DNA from: Clostridia bacterium
GTDB lineage: Bacteria; Bacillota; Clostridia; Peptostreptococcales; Anaerovoracaceae
Assembly: GCA_902363595.1 (NCBI GenBank)
Contig: CABJAP010000014.1
Location: 46,549 to 110,548 of the forward strand
Direction of reading: 5' to 3'
DNA: 64,000 bases
The notes beneath the pieces are model-generated. The model was given only the letters and a program-made list of their open reading frames with translations. It was not told the DNA's origin and ran no database searches. Shown here piece by piece: positions 1 to 7,723 of the stretch. Positions within the stretch are counted from its first letter, which is position 1, and every line of letters starts with the position of its first letter. The position numbers and the translations under genes were made by a program.

Positions 1-363
1 CGAAAAAATAAGATGGATATGATAATTCGTCTTTGCTTTATTATGATGCAAGGCCGCGATGCACTCCACACCATACTGTTGTTTAAAATGCTGGACAAAC
101 ACTTTTAACAGACCCTCCGGTTCATATTCCGCAAAGTGTTCCGGCAAAGCAATTACCAACTCCCTTGCTTCAATGCACTTTCCTTCTGTTCCATGCTTTA
201 AAAATTCTTCTTGATTGTATTTCGCCAGTTTTCCCCAAAACTTCCGCTCCGTAGTTTCATAGACAGCATAAAAATTTTCCTGCCTGGCATGACTGGAGAT
301 ATAGTTTATTCGCCCCTTTAGGTTGGTCAACTTTGTCATTTGAATAAAAGAATATCTCGGCAA
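1..363 (-). CDS. MobA/MobL-family relaxase, N-terminal part
   Basis: First 121 codons of a relaxase that runs off the left edge. The start is TTG at 363, preceded by AGGGAGGTGG; no better in-frame start exists upstream, and the internal ATG nine codons in lacks a ribosome binding site. The protein opens MPRYSFIQMTKLTNLKGRI and reaches the HUH metal-binding motif (NYHIHLIFS) at the window edge, which is typical of MobA/MobL relaxases that nick plasmid or element oriT and pilot the strand. It is transcribed leftwards, downstream of the RepA-like, MobC-like, integrase and excisionase genes, so it is the mobilization enzyme of the small element in 1-4.94 kb. A separate relaxase at 20390-21748 belongs to the larger element. 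The catalytic tyrosine region and C-terminus cannot be judged fully. Confidence 0.85.
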   Translation of the reverse strand, partial: MPRYSFIQMTKLTNLKGRINYISSHARQENFYAVYETTERKFWGKLAKYNQEEFLKHGTEGKCIEARELVIALPEHFAEYEPEGLLKVFVQHFKQQYGVECIAALHHNKAKTNYHIHLIFS

Positions 364-600
364 TAGGAATCCACCTCCCTTTGCTGCTATCGGGCACCTT
401 TTCGGCTCGGCAGCCCCGCAGGGCGAAATATCCGGAGTACAAAACGAAGTTTTGTGCGATGGGTGTATTTCGCTCTCAGACGCCGAGGGCTTACCAGCCG
501 AATTTTCTTGTTAAAAACAACTTGACTTCCTCTGTGTCAGTTGCGACGATCATGACGGTATTTTTCATATCGCTCGATCACAAAAATATCGTCACAACCG
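364..600. other. Intergenic region with inverted repeats, possible oriT of the small element
   Basis: No gene is seen in this 237-bp gap between the RepA-like gene and the relaxase. It holds a short perfect inverted repeat (ACAAAAC-GAA-GTTTTGT, about 438-454) followed by a GC-rich tract, and a longer imperfect one with arms at 554-565 and 582-593 (GACGGTATTTTT against AAAAATATCGTC, one mismatch). oriT sites normally lie just upstream of relaxase genes and contain such repeats, so this is the likeliest transfer origin of the small element. The second repeat could instead be a terminator for the RepA-like gene. No nic site can be fixed. Confidence 0.4.
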
Positions 601-1677
601 TCATTCACCGTCACCCTTATCCACCAATAAAGTCAGTTTAATCATTCTGCCACTATGCTTTCGCTTTGTTTCATACTGAATGTTATATTCGGAAAGAAGC
701 CTGTCCAGACTTGTATTCAATTTCCTTGTTAATACGTTAGGTTGTAAATCAGGCTCATTTAATTCTCGTAGCAATTCTGTAGCCGTACCGCTCCACTGTG
801 GCTGTTCCACGGATAAAAGAGCGGCAATAGTCTCCAGCATTGGGTCAGCAGGCTCTTGCCACAGCTCTGTTTCGGAACGAATTAGTTCCCATAGGCAAAG
901 CTCCCGATTAAAATTCAAAATCAGTTTTAGGTCTTGCTGGTCACGCCCTACTACCCCAAGTTCTGCCCGGTTGTCCGTTCGTTTTTCTTTCTGCATAATA
1001 AAGGCTCCGTCAGCTGCCCCCAGCAAACCTGTTGTGCCGGAGATCATTTCAAAAATATCCGATGATTCCATCTTTCTAGTATGGTGAACGATCAAAAAAC
1101 AAATACCGTGTTTATCACTAAACTGCTTTAGCTTTGAGACAATTTCATAATCGCTGGCATAACTAAATTTTTCCCCGCCAACCTCTCGGATTTTTTGCAA
1201 AGTGTCTATAATGATCAGCCTGGCATCTTTATGCGTCTCAACAAACTGTGTTAATTGGTTTTCTAATCCGTCTTTTAAGGTTTTCGCTCTTATGGCAAGG
1301 TAAAAATTCTTGCTGGTTTGCATATCAAACATTCTGGACAACCTCTTTTGAAGTCGGCCAAAGTCATCTTCTAAAGCCAGATAGAGAACCGACCCTTTGT
1401 TCACCGGATAATTCCATAAGGGAATCCCCTCACTTATGTGATAACCCAGCTGCGCCATGAAAAAGGATTTGCCTACTTTTGGTGCGCCAGCAAAAAGATA
1501 GGTTCCATTGTGGAGTAAGTTATCTACGATTGCCCTTTTCGGCGGGTAAACATTGTCATACAATTCCACCATGGAAAGGACGTTCAGTGGCTCCGAGCCG
1601 GATTGTACTTTCTCCTGTTCTTCATCAACACCAACAAGTGAATATGGAACAGCCGTATTTTCTTTTAACCCTGCCAT
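601..1677 (-). CDS. RepA-like AAA ATPase (RecA-fold)
   Basis: 358-residue P-loop ATPase of the RepA/AAA_25 type found in replication or mobilization modules of plasmids and mobilizable elements. Walker A is GAPKVGKS at residues 64-71, a Walker B-like strand LIIIDT is near 154-159, and IVHHTRK near 196 resembles the RecA-fold sensor strand. The C-terminal 80 residues are variable and probably winged-helix. The start has a strong ribosome binding site (AAAGGAGGAAAGCG). Its first codons overlap the end of the MobC-like gene by 13 bp, so the two are likely translationally coupled. A role as a hexameric helicase loading on the element's own origin is inferred; no initiator protein is visible next to it. 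Confidence 0.8.
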   Translation of the reverse strand: MAGLKENTAVPYSLVGVDEEQEKVQSGSEPLNVLSMVELYDNVYPPKRAIVDNLLHNGTYLFAGAPKVGKSFFMAQLGYHISEGIPLWNYPVNKGSVLYLALEDDFGRLQKRLSRMFDMQTSKNFYLAIRAKTLKDGLENQLTQFVETHKDARLIIIDTLQKIREVGGEKFSYASDYEIVSKLKQFSDKHGICFLIVHHTRKMESSDIFEMISGTTGLLGAADGAFIMQKEKRTDNRAELGVVGRDQQDLKLILNFNRELCLWELIRSETELWQEPADPMLETIAALLSVEQPQWSGTATELLRELNEPDLQPNVLTRKLNTSLDRLLSEYNIQYETKRKHSGRMIKLTLLVDKGDGE

Positions 1678-2009
1678 TCGCTTTCCTCCTTTAATCCATT
1701 TAGTGTAATTGCCACTAACTGCAAGGTATAGAGAAACTCATCATCTGCTTCACTGCATTTTTCTATCCGTCTTATTTCTTGATAAATGTCACCCATCTGA
1801 TTTCGCAAAGCTTTATAAACTCTTGGGTTCCCTTGTACCACCACATCCCGGCACAACAGCCTTCTTGTGATATAATCCTGCTTTGTCAGACCGGATAGTC
1901 TGACACAACGGTCAAGGAGTTTTCCCTCTTCCTCCGAAACCCGAAATGCTACAATTTTATTTCTCCAGCGTCCTTTATTATCCAAATTCTTATTCATTTG
2001 TTTCACCAT
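1665..2009 (-). CDS. MobC-like relaxosome protein (ribbon-helix-helix)
   Basis: 114-residue protein with the features of plasmid mobilization (MobC/RHH) proteins: a basic N-terminus, the strand KIVAFRVSEEEGKLLDRCVRLSGLT typical of these DNA-binding folds, then a helical tail. It would bind oriT and help the relaxase open DNA. It sits between the integrase (stop 8 bp upstream of this start) and the ATPase, with which it overlaps. The first ATG almost abuts the AAGGGA motif, so translation may begin at the fifth-codon ATG (1997). A second, unrelated MobC-like protein is at 20100-20423. Confidence 0.75.
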   Translation of the reverse strand: MVKQMNKNLDNKGRWRNKIVAFRVSEEEGKLLDRCVRLSGLTKQDYITRRLLCRDVVVQGNPRVYKALRNQMGDIYQEIRRIEKCSEADDEFLYTLQLVAITLNGLKEESEWQG

Positions 2010-2017
2010 TCCCTTCT

Positions 2018-3109
2018 TTAAAAAATACCCTGTGAGCCGCTCATTCTTTCTGCATCTAATTTATCTGCCATTTCTGTCTGCTTTGTTGGAAACAGATGAG
2101 CATATCGGTAGGTAATTTCAATGCTTTCATGTCCTACACGTTCTGCAATTGCCAGTGCGGAAAATCCCATTTCAACTAATAAGGAAACGTGTGAATGACG
2201 CAAATCGTGTACTCTTATCCGTTTAACCCCGCTTACCTTTGCTCCCCGATCCATCTCGTGATGAAGGTAGGACTTAGTAATCAGAAACAGTCTGTCGTTG
2301 GGTTTCGCTCTGTACATCATACCGATATAGTCCTGCATTTCTTCGCAAAGAAACTTTGGCATCTTTATGGTCCGATTGCTTTTGGGCGTCTTGGGAGAAG
2401 TGATGACATCACGCCCTTTGAGTCTCTGATAGGATTTATTGATTGTCACGGTACATTTTTCAAAGTCAAAGTCTTTGGCTGTCAAAGCGAGCAGCTCTCC
2501 CATGCGAATTCCGCACCAGTAAAGCAATTCAAATGCATAGTAGGACTGGGGCTTATCCATCATGACATCTGCAAATTTTAAATATTCCTCCTTTGTCCAA
2601 AACCGCATTTCCTTATAATCCTCTGCTCCCATTGTTCCCGCCAGCTGAGCCGGGTTGGAACGCAAATGATAGAATCGCACAGCATGATTGAAAATGGCGC
2701 TTAACTGGCTGTGTATTGTCTTTAAATAGGTGGGTGAATACCCTTTTCCCTGCGCATCTTTATATTCCAGGAGTTCATTTTGCCAAGCAATTACATCTTT
2801 CGCTTCAATACTCTCTATTTTACGTTCTCCAAAGTAAGGAAGTATTTTTGTTCGTATTACGTGACTTTTGGAATCCCATGTGTTCTCTTTAACACGCTTC
2901 TTTTTATCCGCTTCATAGAGCTCAAAGAAACTTTCAAAGGTCATATCCAATCGGGATTCTTGCTTTAGCATAGCCTCCCTTTCCCATGCCTGCGCTTCTC
3001 TTTTCGTTGCAAATCCTCGTTTCTGCGTCTGCTTTCGTTCTCCCTTCCAGTTCGTAAAACGGTAAAGTACACGCCATGTTCCTGTATCCCCATCTTTGTA
3101 TACAGCCAT
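2018..3109 (-). CDS. Tyrosine integrase of the small mobilizable element
   Basis: 363-residue tyrosine recombinase catalysing integration and excision. The N-terminal 55 residues form an arm-binding domain, 56-155 the SAM-like core-binding domain, and the rest the catalytic domain, with R202 (CGIRMGELL), K near 241-244, H301 and R304 (HDLRHS), H327 (GHES) and nucleophile Y336 (YAHL). All catalytic residues are present, so the enzyme should be active. It starts 4 bp after the excisionase-like gene ends, as expected for a xis-int operon. Attachment sites could not be located because the left end of the element lies outside the window. Confidence 0.92.
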   Translation of the reverse strand: MAVYKDGDTGTWRVLYRFTNWKGERKQTQKRGFATKREAQAWEREAMLKQESRLDMTFESFFELYEADKKKRVKENTWDSKSHVIRTKILPYFGERKIESIEAKDVIAWQNELLEYKDAQGKGYSPTYLKTIHSQLSAIFNHAVRFYHLRSNPAQLAGTMGAEDYKEMRFWTKEEYLKFADVMMDKPQSYYAFELLYWCGIRMGELLALTAKDFDFEKCTVTINKSYQRLKGRDVITSPKTPKSNRTIKMPKFLCEEMQDYIGMMYRAKPNDRLFLITKSYLHHEMDRGAKVSGVKRIRVHDLRHSHVSLLVEMGFSALAIAERVGHESIEITYRYAHLFPTKQTEMADKLDAERMSGSQGIF

Positions 3110-3113
3110 TCCC

Positions 3114-3311
3114 TCACTTCCTTTCTTTCCTTGCTTCGCTGTAACAAACCTTTTTCTGAAAATAATCTGTGTTCACCCGCCCTGCCACGGTCAAATAGCC
3201 CTGTTGTTTTAACTCTTGATTCAACTCCCGGACGATCTTGTAAGCGCATGATTTTGATATTCCCAGTTCCTGCGCCACTTCTTCAACATTCATAAATCGC
3301 CGCTCCCCCAT
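3114..3311 (-). CDS. Excisionase-like helix-turn-helix protein
   Basis: 65-residue protein with an N-terminal winged helix-turn-helix (VEEVAQELGISKSCAYKIVRELNQELKQQG), the usual form of small excisionases and MerR/AlpA-like proteins placed directly upstream of integrases. It would bend attachment-site DNA and favour excision. It is transcribed leftwards from the regulatory region 3312-3607 and is 4 bp from the integrase, so it is presumably cotranscribed with it. A longer ORF in another frame covers the same DNA (2965-3249) but has no family character. Confidence 0.8.
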   Translation of the reverse strand: MGERRFMNVEEVAQELGISKSCAYKIVRELNQELKQQGYLTVAGRVNTDYFQKKVCYSEARKERK

Positions 3312-3607
3312 TTGCTAACTCCCCCTTTGCCTGCTGAATTGTTACTCTCCTTACACAGCTTTCTGGTATTGTGTTGTTTTTTCTTCGGCTGGTTTCCTCT
3401 TTTCGGCCACTGCTGAGAAGTCGATATATTAGCCAACCATTAACTTAACATATTTGTTTAGTTTCACTATTGAGTATCATACTAAACATTTAAAGTTAAG
3501 TCAAGTGGTTCTACAAAGAATATTAACTTTTTTTGCTTAGTTCTCGGTTGTTATTCTGATTTGCTCGTGCTATACTGAATGCAACATATTTGTTTAGGGA
3601 GTTTATT
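3312..3607. promoter_or_regulatory. Divergent control region of excisionase/integrase and Cro/CI regulator
   Basis: AT-rich region between divergent genes. The rightward promoter has -35 TTGTTA (3548-3553), a 17-bp spacer and -10 TATACT (3571-3576). The 15-mer AACATATTTGTTTAG occurs twice (3447-3461 and 3583-3597), the second copy lying between the -10 box and the ATG. The first copy also forms an imperfect palindrome with 3482-3500 (CTTAACAT..GTTTAG against CTAAAC..GTTAAG). These are good candidate operators for the adjacent Cro/CI protein, which would repress itself and the integration genes. Confidence 0.65.
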
Positions 3608-4057
3608 ATGGCTATTGGAAAACGCATTAAACATATTCGCAACTTGCGAGGTCTTACGCAAAAGGAACTTGGAGCCGCTATTGGGTTTGAGGGTAAAACT
3701 GCGGATGTTCGCATTGCACAATATGAATCAGAAACCAGAGTACCAAAGGACAAGCTGCTGGCCGAAATAGCAAAAGTATTAGATGTCAGTCCCGATGCGC
3801 TGGACGTGCCGGACATTGATTCTTATATTGGGGTCATGCACACGCTCTTCGCTCTGGAAGATATGTATGGTTTAAAAATAGATAAAGTTGATGGTGAACT
3901 CTGCATCCTACTGGACAAAAACAATAGCAGCTACCTTTCCATGTTTGATATGCTTTGTTCCTGGCAACAAATAGCTGCAAAACTGGAAAGGGGCATAGTT
4001 TCCAAAGAAGATTACAACCAGTGGCGCTATACTTACCCCACTCAAGAAGTCGAATGA
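3608..4057 (+). CDS. Cro/CI-type (XRE) transcriptional regulator
   Basis: 149-residue regulator. Residues 5-60 are a classic HTH_3 domain (GKRIKHIRNLRGLTQKELGAAIGF...RIAQYESETRVPKDKLLAEIAKVLDVSPDAL). The remaining 90 residues are a helical, possibly oligomerization domain I do not recognise. The ATG at 3608 is chosen because GGGAG lies 7 bp upstream; the ATG at 3590 lies inside the operator repeat. It is divergent from the excisionase/integrase genes and 58 bp upstream of the exonuclease-like gene, so it is the likely lysogeny-type switch of the small element. Confidence 0.85.
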   Translation: MAIGKRIKHIRNLRGLTQKELGAAIGFEGKTADVRIAQYESETRVPKDKLLAEIAKVLDVSPDALDVPDIDSYIGVMHTLFALEDMYGLKIDKVDGELCILLDKNNSSYLSMFDMLCSWQQIAAKLERGIVSKEDYNQWRYTYPTQEVE

Positions 4058-4115
4058 TTTATGCAGTTGAGGGAAAAAGAGAGCGAAAGGACAAATAGCT
4101 ACAGGAGGTTTCACT

Positions 4116-4895
4116 ATGCAATACGAAAAACATCGAGAAGCTCGCAAAATTTTTGCAGAAATAGATAAAAACCCTCAAAATTTTTTAATTATTCACTATT
4201 CCTGTGAAAGCTTCTATGACATTAAAGACGGCCATACACCTCGCATTACATCCATAGCTGTCTATGACTACTCTTCTGCGCAAACAGATTCCTTCTCTTT
4301 ACATAAAGTAGCCGAAAAGAATCACATTTCTGCAGATGAGATTGAGTGCCATTATGATAAACTTGAGCGCAACATGCTTGACGAATTTTTTAATTATGCG
4401 AAAGAGCATCAAAGCTATACTTGGATTCACTGGAATATGCGAGACATTAACTATGGGTTTAAAGCTATCGAGCATCGTTTCTCAGTTCTCAGCGGCGAAC
4501 CATACAAGATTGCTGATACGAAAAAGCTTGACCTCGCACGTCTTTTAATTCAATGTTATGGCGTTGGTTACATTGATCACCCTCGGATGGAGAAACTACT
4601 CGACTATAACAAAATAAAGGCAAAGGATTATCTAACCGGTAAAGGGGAAGCTGAAGCTTTTGAAAATAAGGAATATATCAAATTACATATGTCAACTCTC
4701 CGAAAAGTAGATGTTTTCGCTAACCTTATTAACCGATCAGTTAATAATACCCTAAAAGTCAAATCCAAGTGGTATGAAATATATGGCATATCCTTTCAAG
4801 GTGTTTTCAACTATTGCAAAGAGCAATGGTGGCTACAGTTAATTTGGACCGTCTTGATGCTTTTTGCTGGAGCGTTTGTCGGTAAAATGATATAA
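4116..4895 (+). CDS. Exonuclease-fold-like protein with C-terminal membrane anchor
   Basis: 259 residues, ribosome binding site ACAGGAGG. I do not recognise a named family, but the layout resembles DnaQ-like 3'-5' exonucleases: a first strand pair (FLIIHYSCES, 23-32; ITSIAVYDY, 44-52), WIHWNMRDINYGF at 103-114 recalling the exonuclease HN-x-x-FD motif, DTKKLDLARLL at 134-144, and a terminal LHMSTLRKVDVFANL helix recalling motif III. The first catalytic aspartate is absent, so catalysis is doubtful. Residues 238-257 form one hydrophobic segment with a very short C-terminal tail, implying a tail-anchored cytoplasmic protein. It lies alone after the regulator and before a strong terminator, the usual place for accessory or defence cargo. 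The function is unknown. Confidence 0.6.
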   Translation: MQYEKHREARKIFAEIDKNPQNFLIIHYSCESFYDIKDGHTPRITSIAVYDYSSAQTDSFSLHKVAEKNHISADEIECHYDKLERNMLDEFFNYAKEHQSYTWIHWNMRDINYGFKAIEHRFSVLSGEPYKIADTKKLDLARLLIQCYGVGYIDHPRMEKLLDYNKIKAKDYLTGKGEAEAFENKEYIKLHMSTLRKVDVFANLINRSVNNTLKVKSKWYEIYGISFQGVFNYCKEQWWLQLIWTVLMLFAGAFVGKMI

Positions 4896-4939
4896 AAATA
4901 GCCCACTGAAAAGCTTACTGTTTTCAGTGGGCTATTTTT
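4894..4939 (+). terminator. Strong intrinsic terminator
   Basis: Perfect 19-bp inverted repeat (arms 4894-4912 and 4921-4939, 8-nt loop), with A-rich left and T-rich right flanks. It overlaps the stop codon of the exonuclease-like gene. It can work on both strands and closes the small element's rightward operon. Confidence 0.9.
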
Positions 4940-5268
4940 ATCTTCATGTGTAGTGAATTGTACAATTAACTACAAGTCTTTCCAATATCTATTCATCATT
5001 AATTTCGCAAACTAATGGCTTTCTTAATAAGCAAAACTACCCTTTGAGGGTTTTATGTTGCCAAATCGTTGCCACCAGGTATTTTTAAAACGTCATATTC
5101 ATTGCAAACACTAGCTCGCAGCGTTTACCAAAATTACTCAAACTCCTTTGCGGACTGCATTTCATGACACGCAAAGGCTGTTATTAGAGGCTTATAGTTC
5201 GAACATATGTTCTGATTCTGTGCTTTTCGCACCGCTTATGAAGAAATAAACTCCAAAATAACTCCATT
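4940..5268. other. Gene-free junction with short repeats, possible element boundary
   Basis: No credible gene. Two tandem short repeats are visible: GTTGCCA-AATC-GTTGCCA (about 5059-5076) and ACTCC-AAAAT-AACTCC (about 5250-5267). A 31-codon open frame on the minus strand (about 5070-5165) ends just before the first repeat. Tandem 7-11-bp motifs like these often sit just beyond integrase genes; compare the TGGTGCCCAAA pair next to the integrase at 62642. The stretch is therefore a candidate att junction between the small element and the ICE, but no core crossover sequence can be assigned. Confidence 0.3.
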
Positions 5269-5448
5269 TTACTCTTTATTATTTTGTTGTTCTTCTCTTG
5301 CGTACAGGAGATCCAATGCCTGACATACAACACCACTCATGCTCTGATAGTGTCTTTCTGCATACTCAACAAGTCTCTGTTTTTGCTCTGGAGTCACCCG
5401 TACTCGTATGTTTTCTTCTTTGCCATCTTTTGGTGTTTTTCTAGCCAA
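5269..5448 (-). CDS. Small ribbon-helix-helix (CopG/Arc-like) protein
   Basis: 59-residue protein beginning LARKTPKDGKEEN, then the RHH core NIRVRVTPEQKQRLVEYAERHYQSMSGVVCQALDLLYAREEQ. The frame is open to a GTG at 5457, but the AAGGGA motif lies too close to it; TTG at 5448, 10 bp from the motif, fits better and gives the typical xARKT start of this family. It probably acts as a small repressor or plasmid-copy/antitoxin-like DNA binder. No partner toxin is adjacent. Confidence 0.65.
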   Translation of the reverse strand: MARKTPKDGKEENIRVRVTPEQKQRLVEYAERHYQSMSGVVCQALDLLYAREEQQNNKE

Positions 5449-5562
5449 ACATATCACTTCCCTTCCACAAGTACAGTTTACTACTAATTACTACAAAATG
5501 TCAATCTATTTTTGTTATTTATCTATATATTCTCTTGGACTAATCTTAGACTAATTTACTTC

Positions 5563-7017
5563 TCACTCCTGTAGATCTTTATCAACAATCTCCCAGTAAC
5601 CATTCTTTGGAGATCCATGTCTTATAAGAATACCATACTCTTTTAACTTCTTAATATTGTTCTCAATATTTCGACTGGCAACCCCGATTTTTTCAGCTAA
5701 CTTAACCGCTGATAATTGATGATCTTCTGAAAGCAACTTTATAATCTTTTGCTGTGTATCGTTGAGATCTGTTCTCCACTCTGCCTCCGATGCTTCTCCG
5801 ATGCTTCTCCGATGCTTCTCCGATGCTTCTCCGATGCTTTCTTTTTCATTTGTCATCGGAAATGAATTACGGAACACCTCTACCCGAAACATATTATCAA
5901 ATTCCTGAAATCTCGGTCTCGGAAGTCCATACTCTTCTGCAGCATTCAGGATTCTTTTTATTCCGCTTCCCCATGCTTCTACGAGTCCCATCTGACTGAA
6001 TATATTGGCAATACCTTTATTCCGGATCTTAGAATGACCATTCATGACTTCCTCATAAGTCAATCCGTTATATAATCCGCCTGGAGAAGTCACCTCCAAC
6101 CTGTCATCATAAACTGCGACCTGAATACAGGATTCATCCAATAGGTTACGGTGACAATGGGCGTTAATGATCATTTCCCTGATTGCTTCCGGTGGTAGCT
6201 CATACTTCTCTTTTCGCACCAATCCATCAATCGTTGCTCCGAGTCGAATATTTCTCAATACAAAGTCTACAGCTTCTTCGATTTGTGTATAGATTGGTCC
6301 TGTAAATTCTCTCTTATCCAGAAACACTGCACGATCTGTTCCCTTGAATACCGCACATTGTGTTTTGGCGAATGAAAAATAATCTGATGTCAGCAATGCA
6401 TAGGCATTCGTTGCCAGAAGCTGTCCCTCGCTCTGCTTCAAGATTTTCCAGTTTATCAGCTGCTCTTTCTTTACAGAATGCTCTGCCATTCCTGCCTTCT
6501 TCCGGAACTTTTCGATATCCTGACAAAGTTTCTCTGTTGCTTCCTCTGAAACAGGATAACCCACACAAGTAAGCTCATCCCATGAGATTCTGGCTCCTTC
6601 CATTTCCAGCTCTTTTATCTTCTCCGGAAATGCCTGCCTTGATGTACCTGCAACACGGATATAAGTACCATTATCTTTTCCCTTTGATTTCAGATAATAC
6701 GGTCTGTTCTTTCCAGCTTCTACTGATACAACAATGACCGTTTTCCCGTCTACTGTCTGCGGCTCAATATCAGGAATAATCTGTGGCACACAGGAATCAG
6801 AAACTGCATTGGCAATTCCGTCCATCAGCTGAAACAACACATCATTTTCCACACCAACAATCTGGTGTGTTTTATCATCTACTCCAACAATCAGCTTGCC
6901 GCCTTGTGTATTGGCAAAAGCTACAATCGTCTTCATGTATTTTTCACTTTTATCGGGTAAGGATACCTTGTACTCAATATTTTTCGACTCCCCGGAAAAC
7001 ATAGTTTCTTCTACCAT
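5563..7017 (-). CDS. AlbA_2-domain (Schlafen-like) ATP-binding regulator with winged helix
   Basis: 484 residues. The N-terminal 130 residues are an AlbA_2/Schlafen DNA-binding domain (ESKNIEYKVSLPD, then VAFANTQGGKLIVGVDD and GTYIRVAGTSRQA). The middle is the ATPase-like C-terminal domain of this family (ELPPEAIREMIINAHCHRNL, SPGGLYNGLTYEE, GSGIKRI). A C-terminal winged helix follows (DTQQKIIKLLSEDHQLSAVKLAEKIGVASRNIENNIKKLKEYG). Between them, residues of the type SIGEASEKHRR are encoded by a perfect 11-bp tandem repeat at 5789-5839, described separately. Start ATG with TAGGAG upstream. Such proteins are taken to be transcriptional regulators or helicase-like factors; the target is unknown. 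Confidence 0.85.
   Translation of the reverse strand: MVEETMFSGESKNIEYKVSLPDKSEKYMKTIVAFANTQGGKLIVGVDDKTHQIVGVENDVLFQLMDGIANAVSDSCVPQIIPDIEPQTVDGKTVIVVSVEAGKNRPYYLKSKGKDNGTYIRVAGTSRQAFPEKIKELEMEGARISWDELTCVGYPVSEEATEKLCQDIEKFRKKAGMAEHSVKKEQLINWKILKQSEGQLLATNAYALLTSDYFSFAKTQCAVFKGTDRAVFLDKREFTGPIYTQIEEAVDFVLRNIRLGATIDGLVRKEKYELPPEAIREMIINAHCHRNLLDESCIQVAVYDDRLEVTSPGGLYNGLTYEEVMNGHSKIRNKGIANIFSQMGLVEAWGSGIKRILNAAEEYGLPRPRFQEFDNMFRVEVFRNSFPMTNEKESIGEASEKHRRSIGEASEAEWRTDLNDTQQKIIKLLSEDHQLSAVKLAEKIGVASRNIENNIKKLKEYGILIRHGSPKNGYWEIVDKDLQE
5789..5839. repeat. 11-bp tandem repeat inside the AlbA_2 gene
   Basis: Four perfect copies of GATGCTTCTCC (5789-5799, 5800-5810, 5811-5821, 5822-5832) plus a partial fifth (GATGCTT). 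The unit is not a multiple of three, so the protein reads through all three frames before repeating. Gain or loss of a single unit would shift the frame and remove the C-terminal winged helix. Confidence 0.95.
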
Positions 7018-7180
7018 TCTTTCACTCCTAATCTATACTCGCACCACCGGTACAAGTAATTCTATTTCCAGAGTAAATATCTCTGGATCATTAACACTAT
7101 TATACGTTCTATTCTTCTTTTCTAGCAAGCAAGAAAACAAAACAGTTCATTTTTTCTTACCATTTTCTTCTGTTCTTTTT

Positions 7181-7543
7181 TTATTCCAGATAAAGTCTCG
7201 TTATCTCATCCATGAAAATAGTTTTGTCCTCATTGGTCATAGTTCCACTGGCAAATAAAGCAGCTGCCTGTTCAAGAATCTGCCTTGCCTGTTTAGCACC
7301 AGAATATTCACTTGGCTCATCATTACCCAAGCACACGGTTTCATTATCATTCATAAGATAAGAAACCTGACACTGAAATGCATCTGCCAGTTTTTGATAT
7401 AAACTACTCTGCTTTGGATATCGTCCATCAATTTCCCAAGCTCGAATTGTTCTATAAGAAACGCCGACCATAGCACCCAGCTTTTGTTGAGTCATTTTTT
7501 TCTCTTTTCGCAACTTTCTAATTTTATCACCAAATGTTGTCAT
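7181..7543 (-). CDS. XRE-family regulator
   Basis: 120 residues. The N-terminus is HTH_3 (FGDKIRKLRKEKKMTQQKLGAMVGVSYRTIRAWEIDGRYPKQSSLYQKLADAFQCQVSYLM). The C-terminal 45 residues (ARQILEQAAALFASGTMTNEDKTIFMDEITRLYLE) resemble the tail of the XRE protein at 17578-18030 (INEILEANRALFAGGELDEEAKDAFYQAVTKAYLS), so the two are paralogs. The ATG at 7543 is chosen, with AGGAGA 11-13 bp upstream; the frame is open further up without a ribosome binding site. Upstream of the AlbA_2 gene in the same direction, with a 160-bp gap. Confidence 0.8.
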   Translation of the reverse strand: MTTFGDKIRKLRKEKKMTQQKLGAMVGVSYRTIRAWEIDGRYPKQSSLYQKLADAFQCQVSYLMNDNETVCLGNDEPSEYSGAKQARQILEQAAALFASGTMTNEDKTIFMDEITRLYLE

Positions 7544-7617
7544 AAGTATACATCTTTCTCCTATGAGTTTTGTACGTGCTTTTTTAATCACAATAAAAGT
7601 ATATCATTATGCAAACG

Positions 7618-7668
7618 AAAAGAGAACCCGACATCTCAAGCAAATTTGATGATGCAGGTTCCCTCTTT
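7618..7668 (-). terminator. Terminator downstream of the DUF134-NifX gene
   Basis: Interrupted hairpin (AAAGAG..AACC against GGTT..CTCTTT, with the internal pair GACATC/GATGATG), ending in TTTT on the minus strand. It lies just beyond the 41-bp repeat and would end leftward transcripts from 8496. Confidence 0.5.
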
Positions 7669-7682
7669 ATAGATCAATACCT

Positions 7683-7723
7683 TTTATTTTTTCATCTTAT
7701 GATCTGATGGCAGTCTCACTTCT
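7683..7723. repeat. 41-bp direct repeat, left copy
   Basis: Identical over 41 bp to 14170-14210. The right copy is the last 13 codons and stop of the sigma-like gene; this left copy is a detached duplicate of that gene end. Its final base is the first base of the DUF134-NifX stop codon, so the cargo's first gene ends exactly at the repeat. The two copies are 6487 bp apart and bracket the redox cargo. Confidence 0.95.

Noticed and set aside
2965..3249. 94-codon minus-strand ORF
   Set aside because: Overlaps the excisionase and integrase starts in another frame, with an Arg/Glu-rich product and no family features.
5786..5840. CRISPR-like array
   Set aside because: The 11-bp units are directly adjacent without spacers and are coding.
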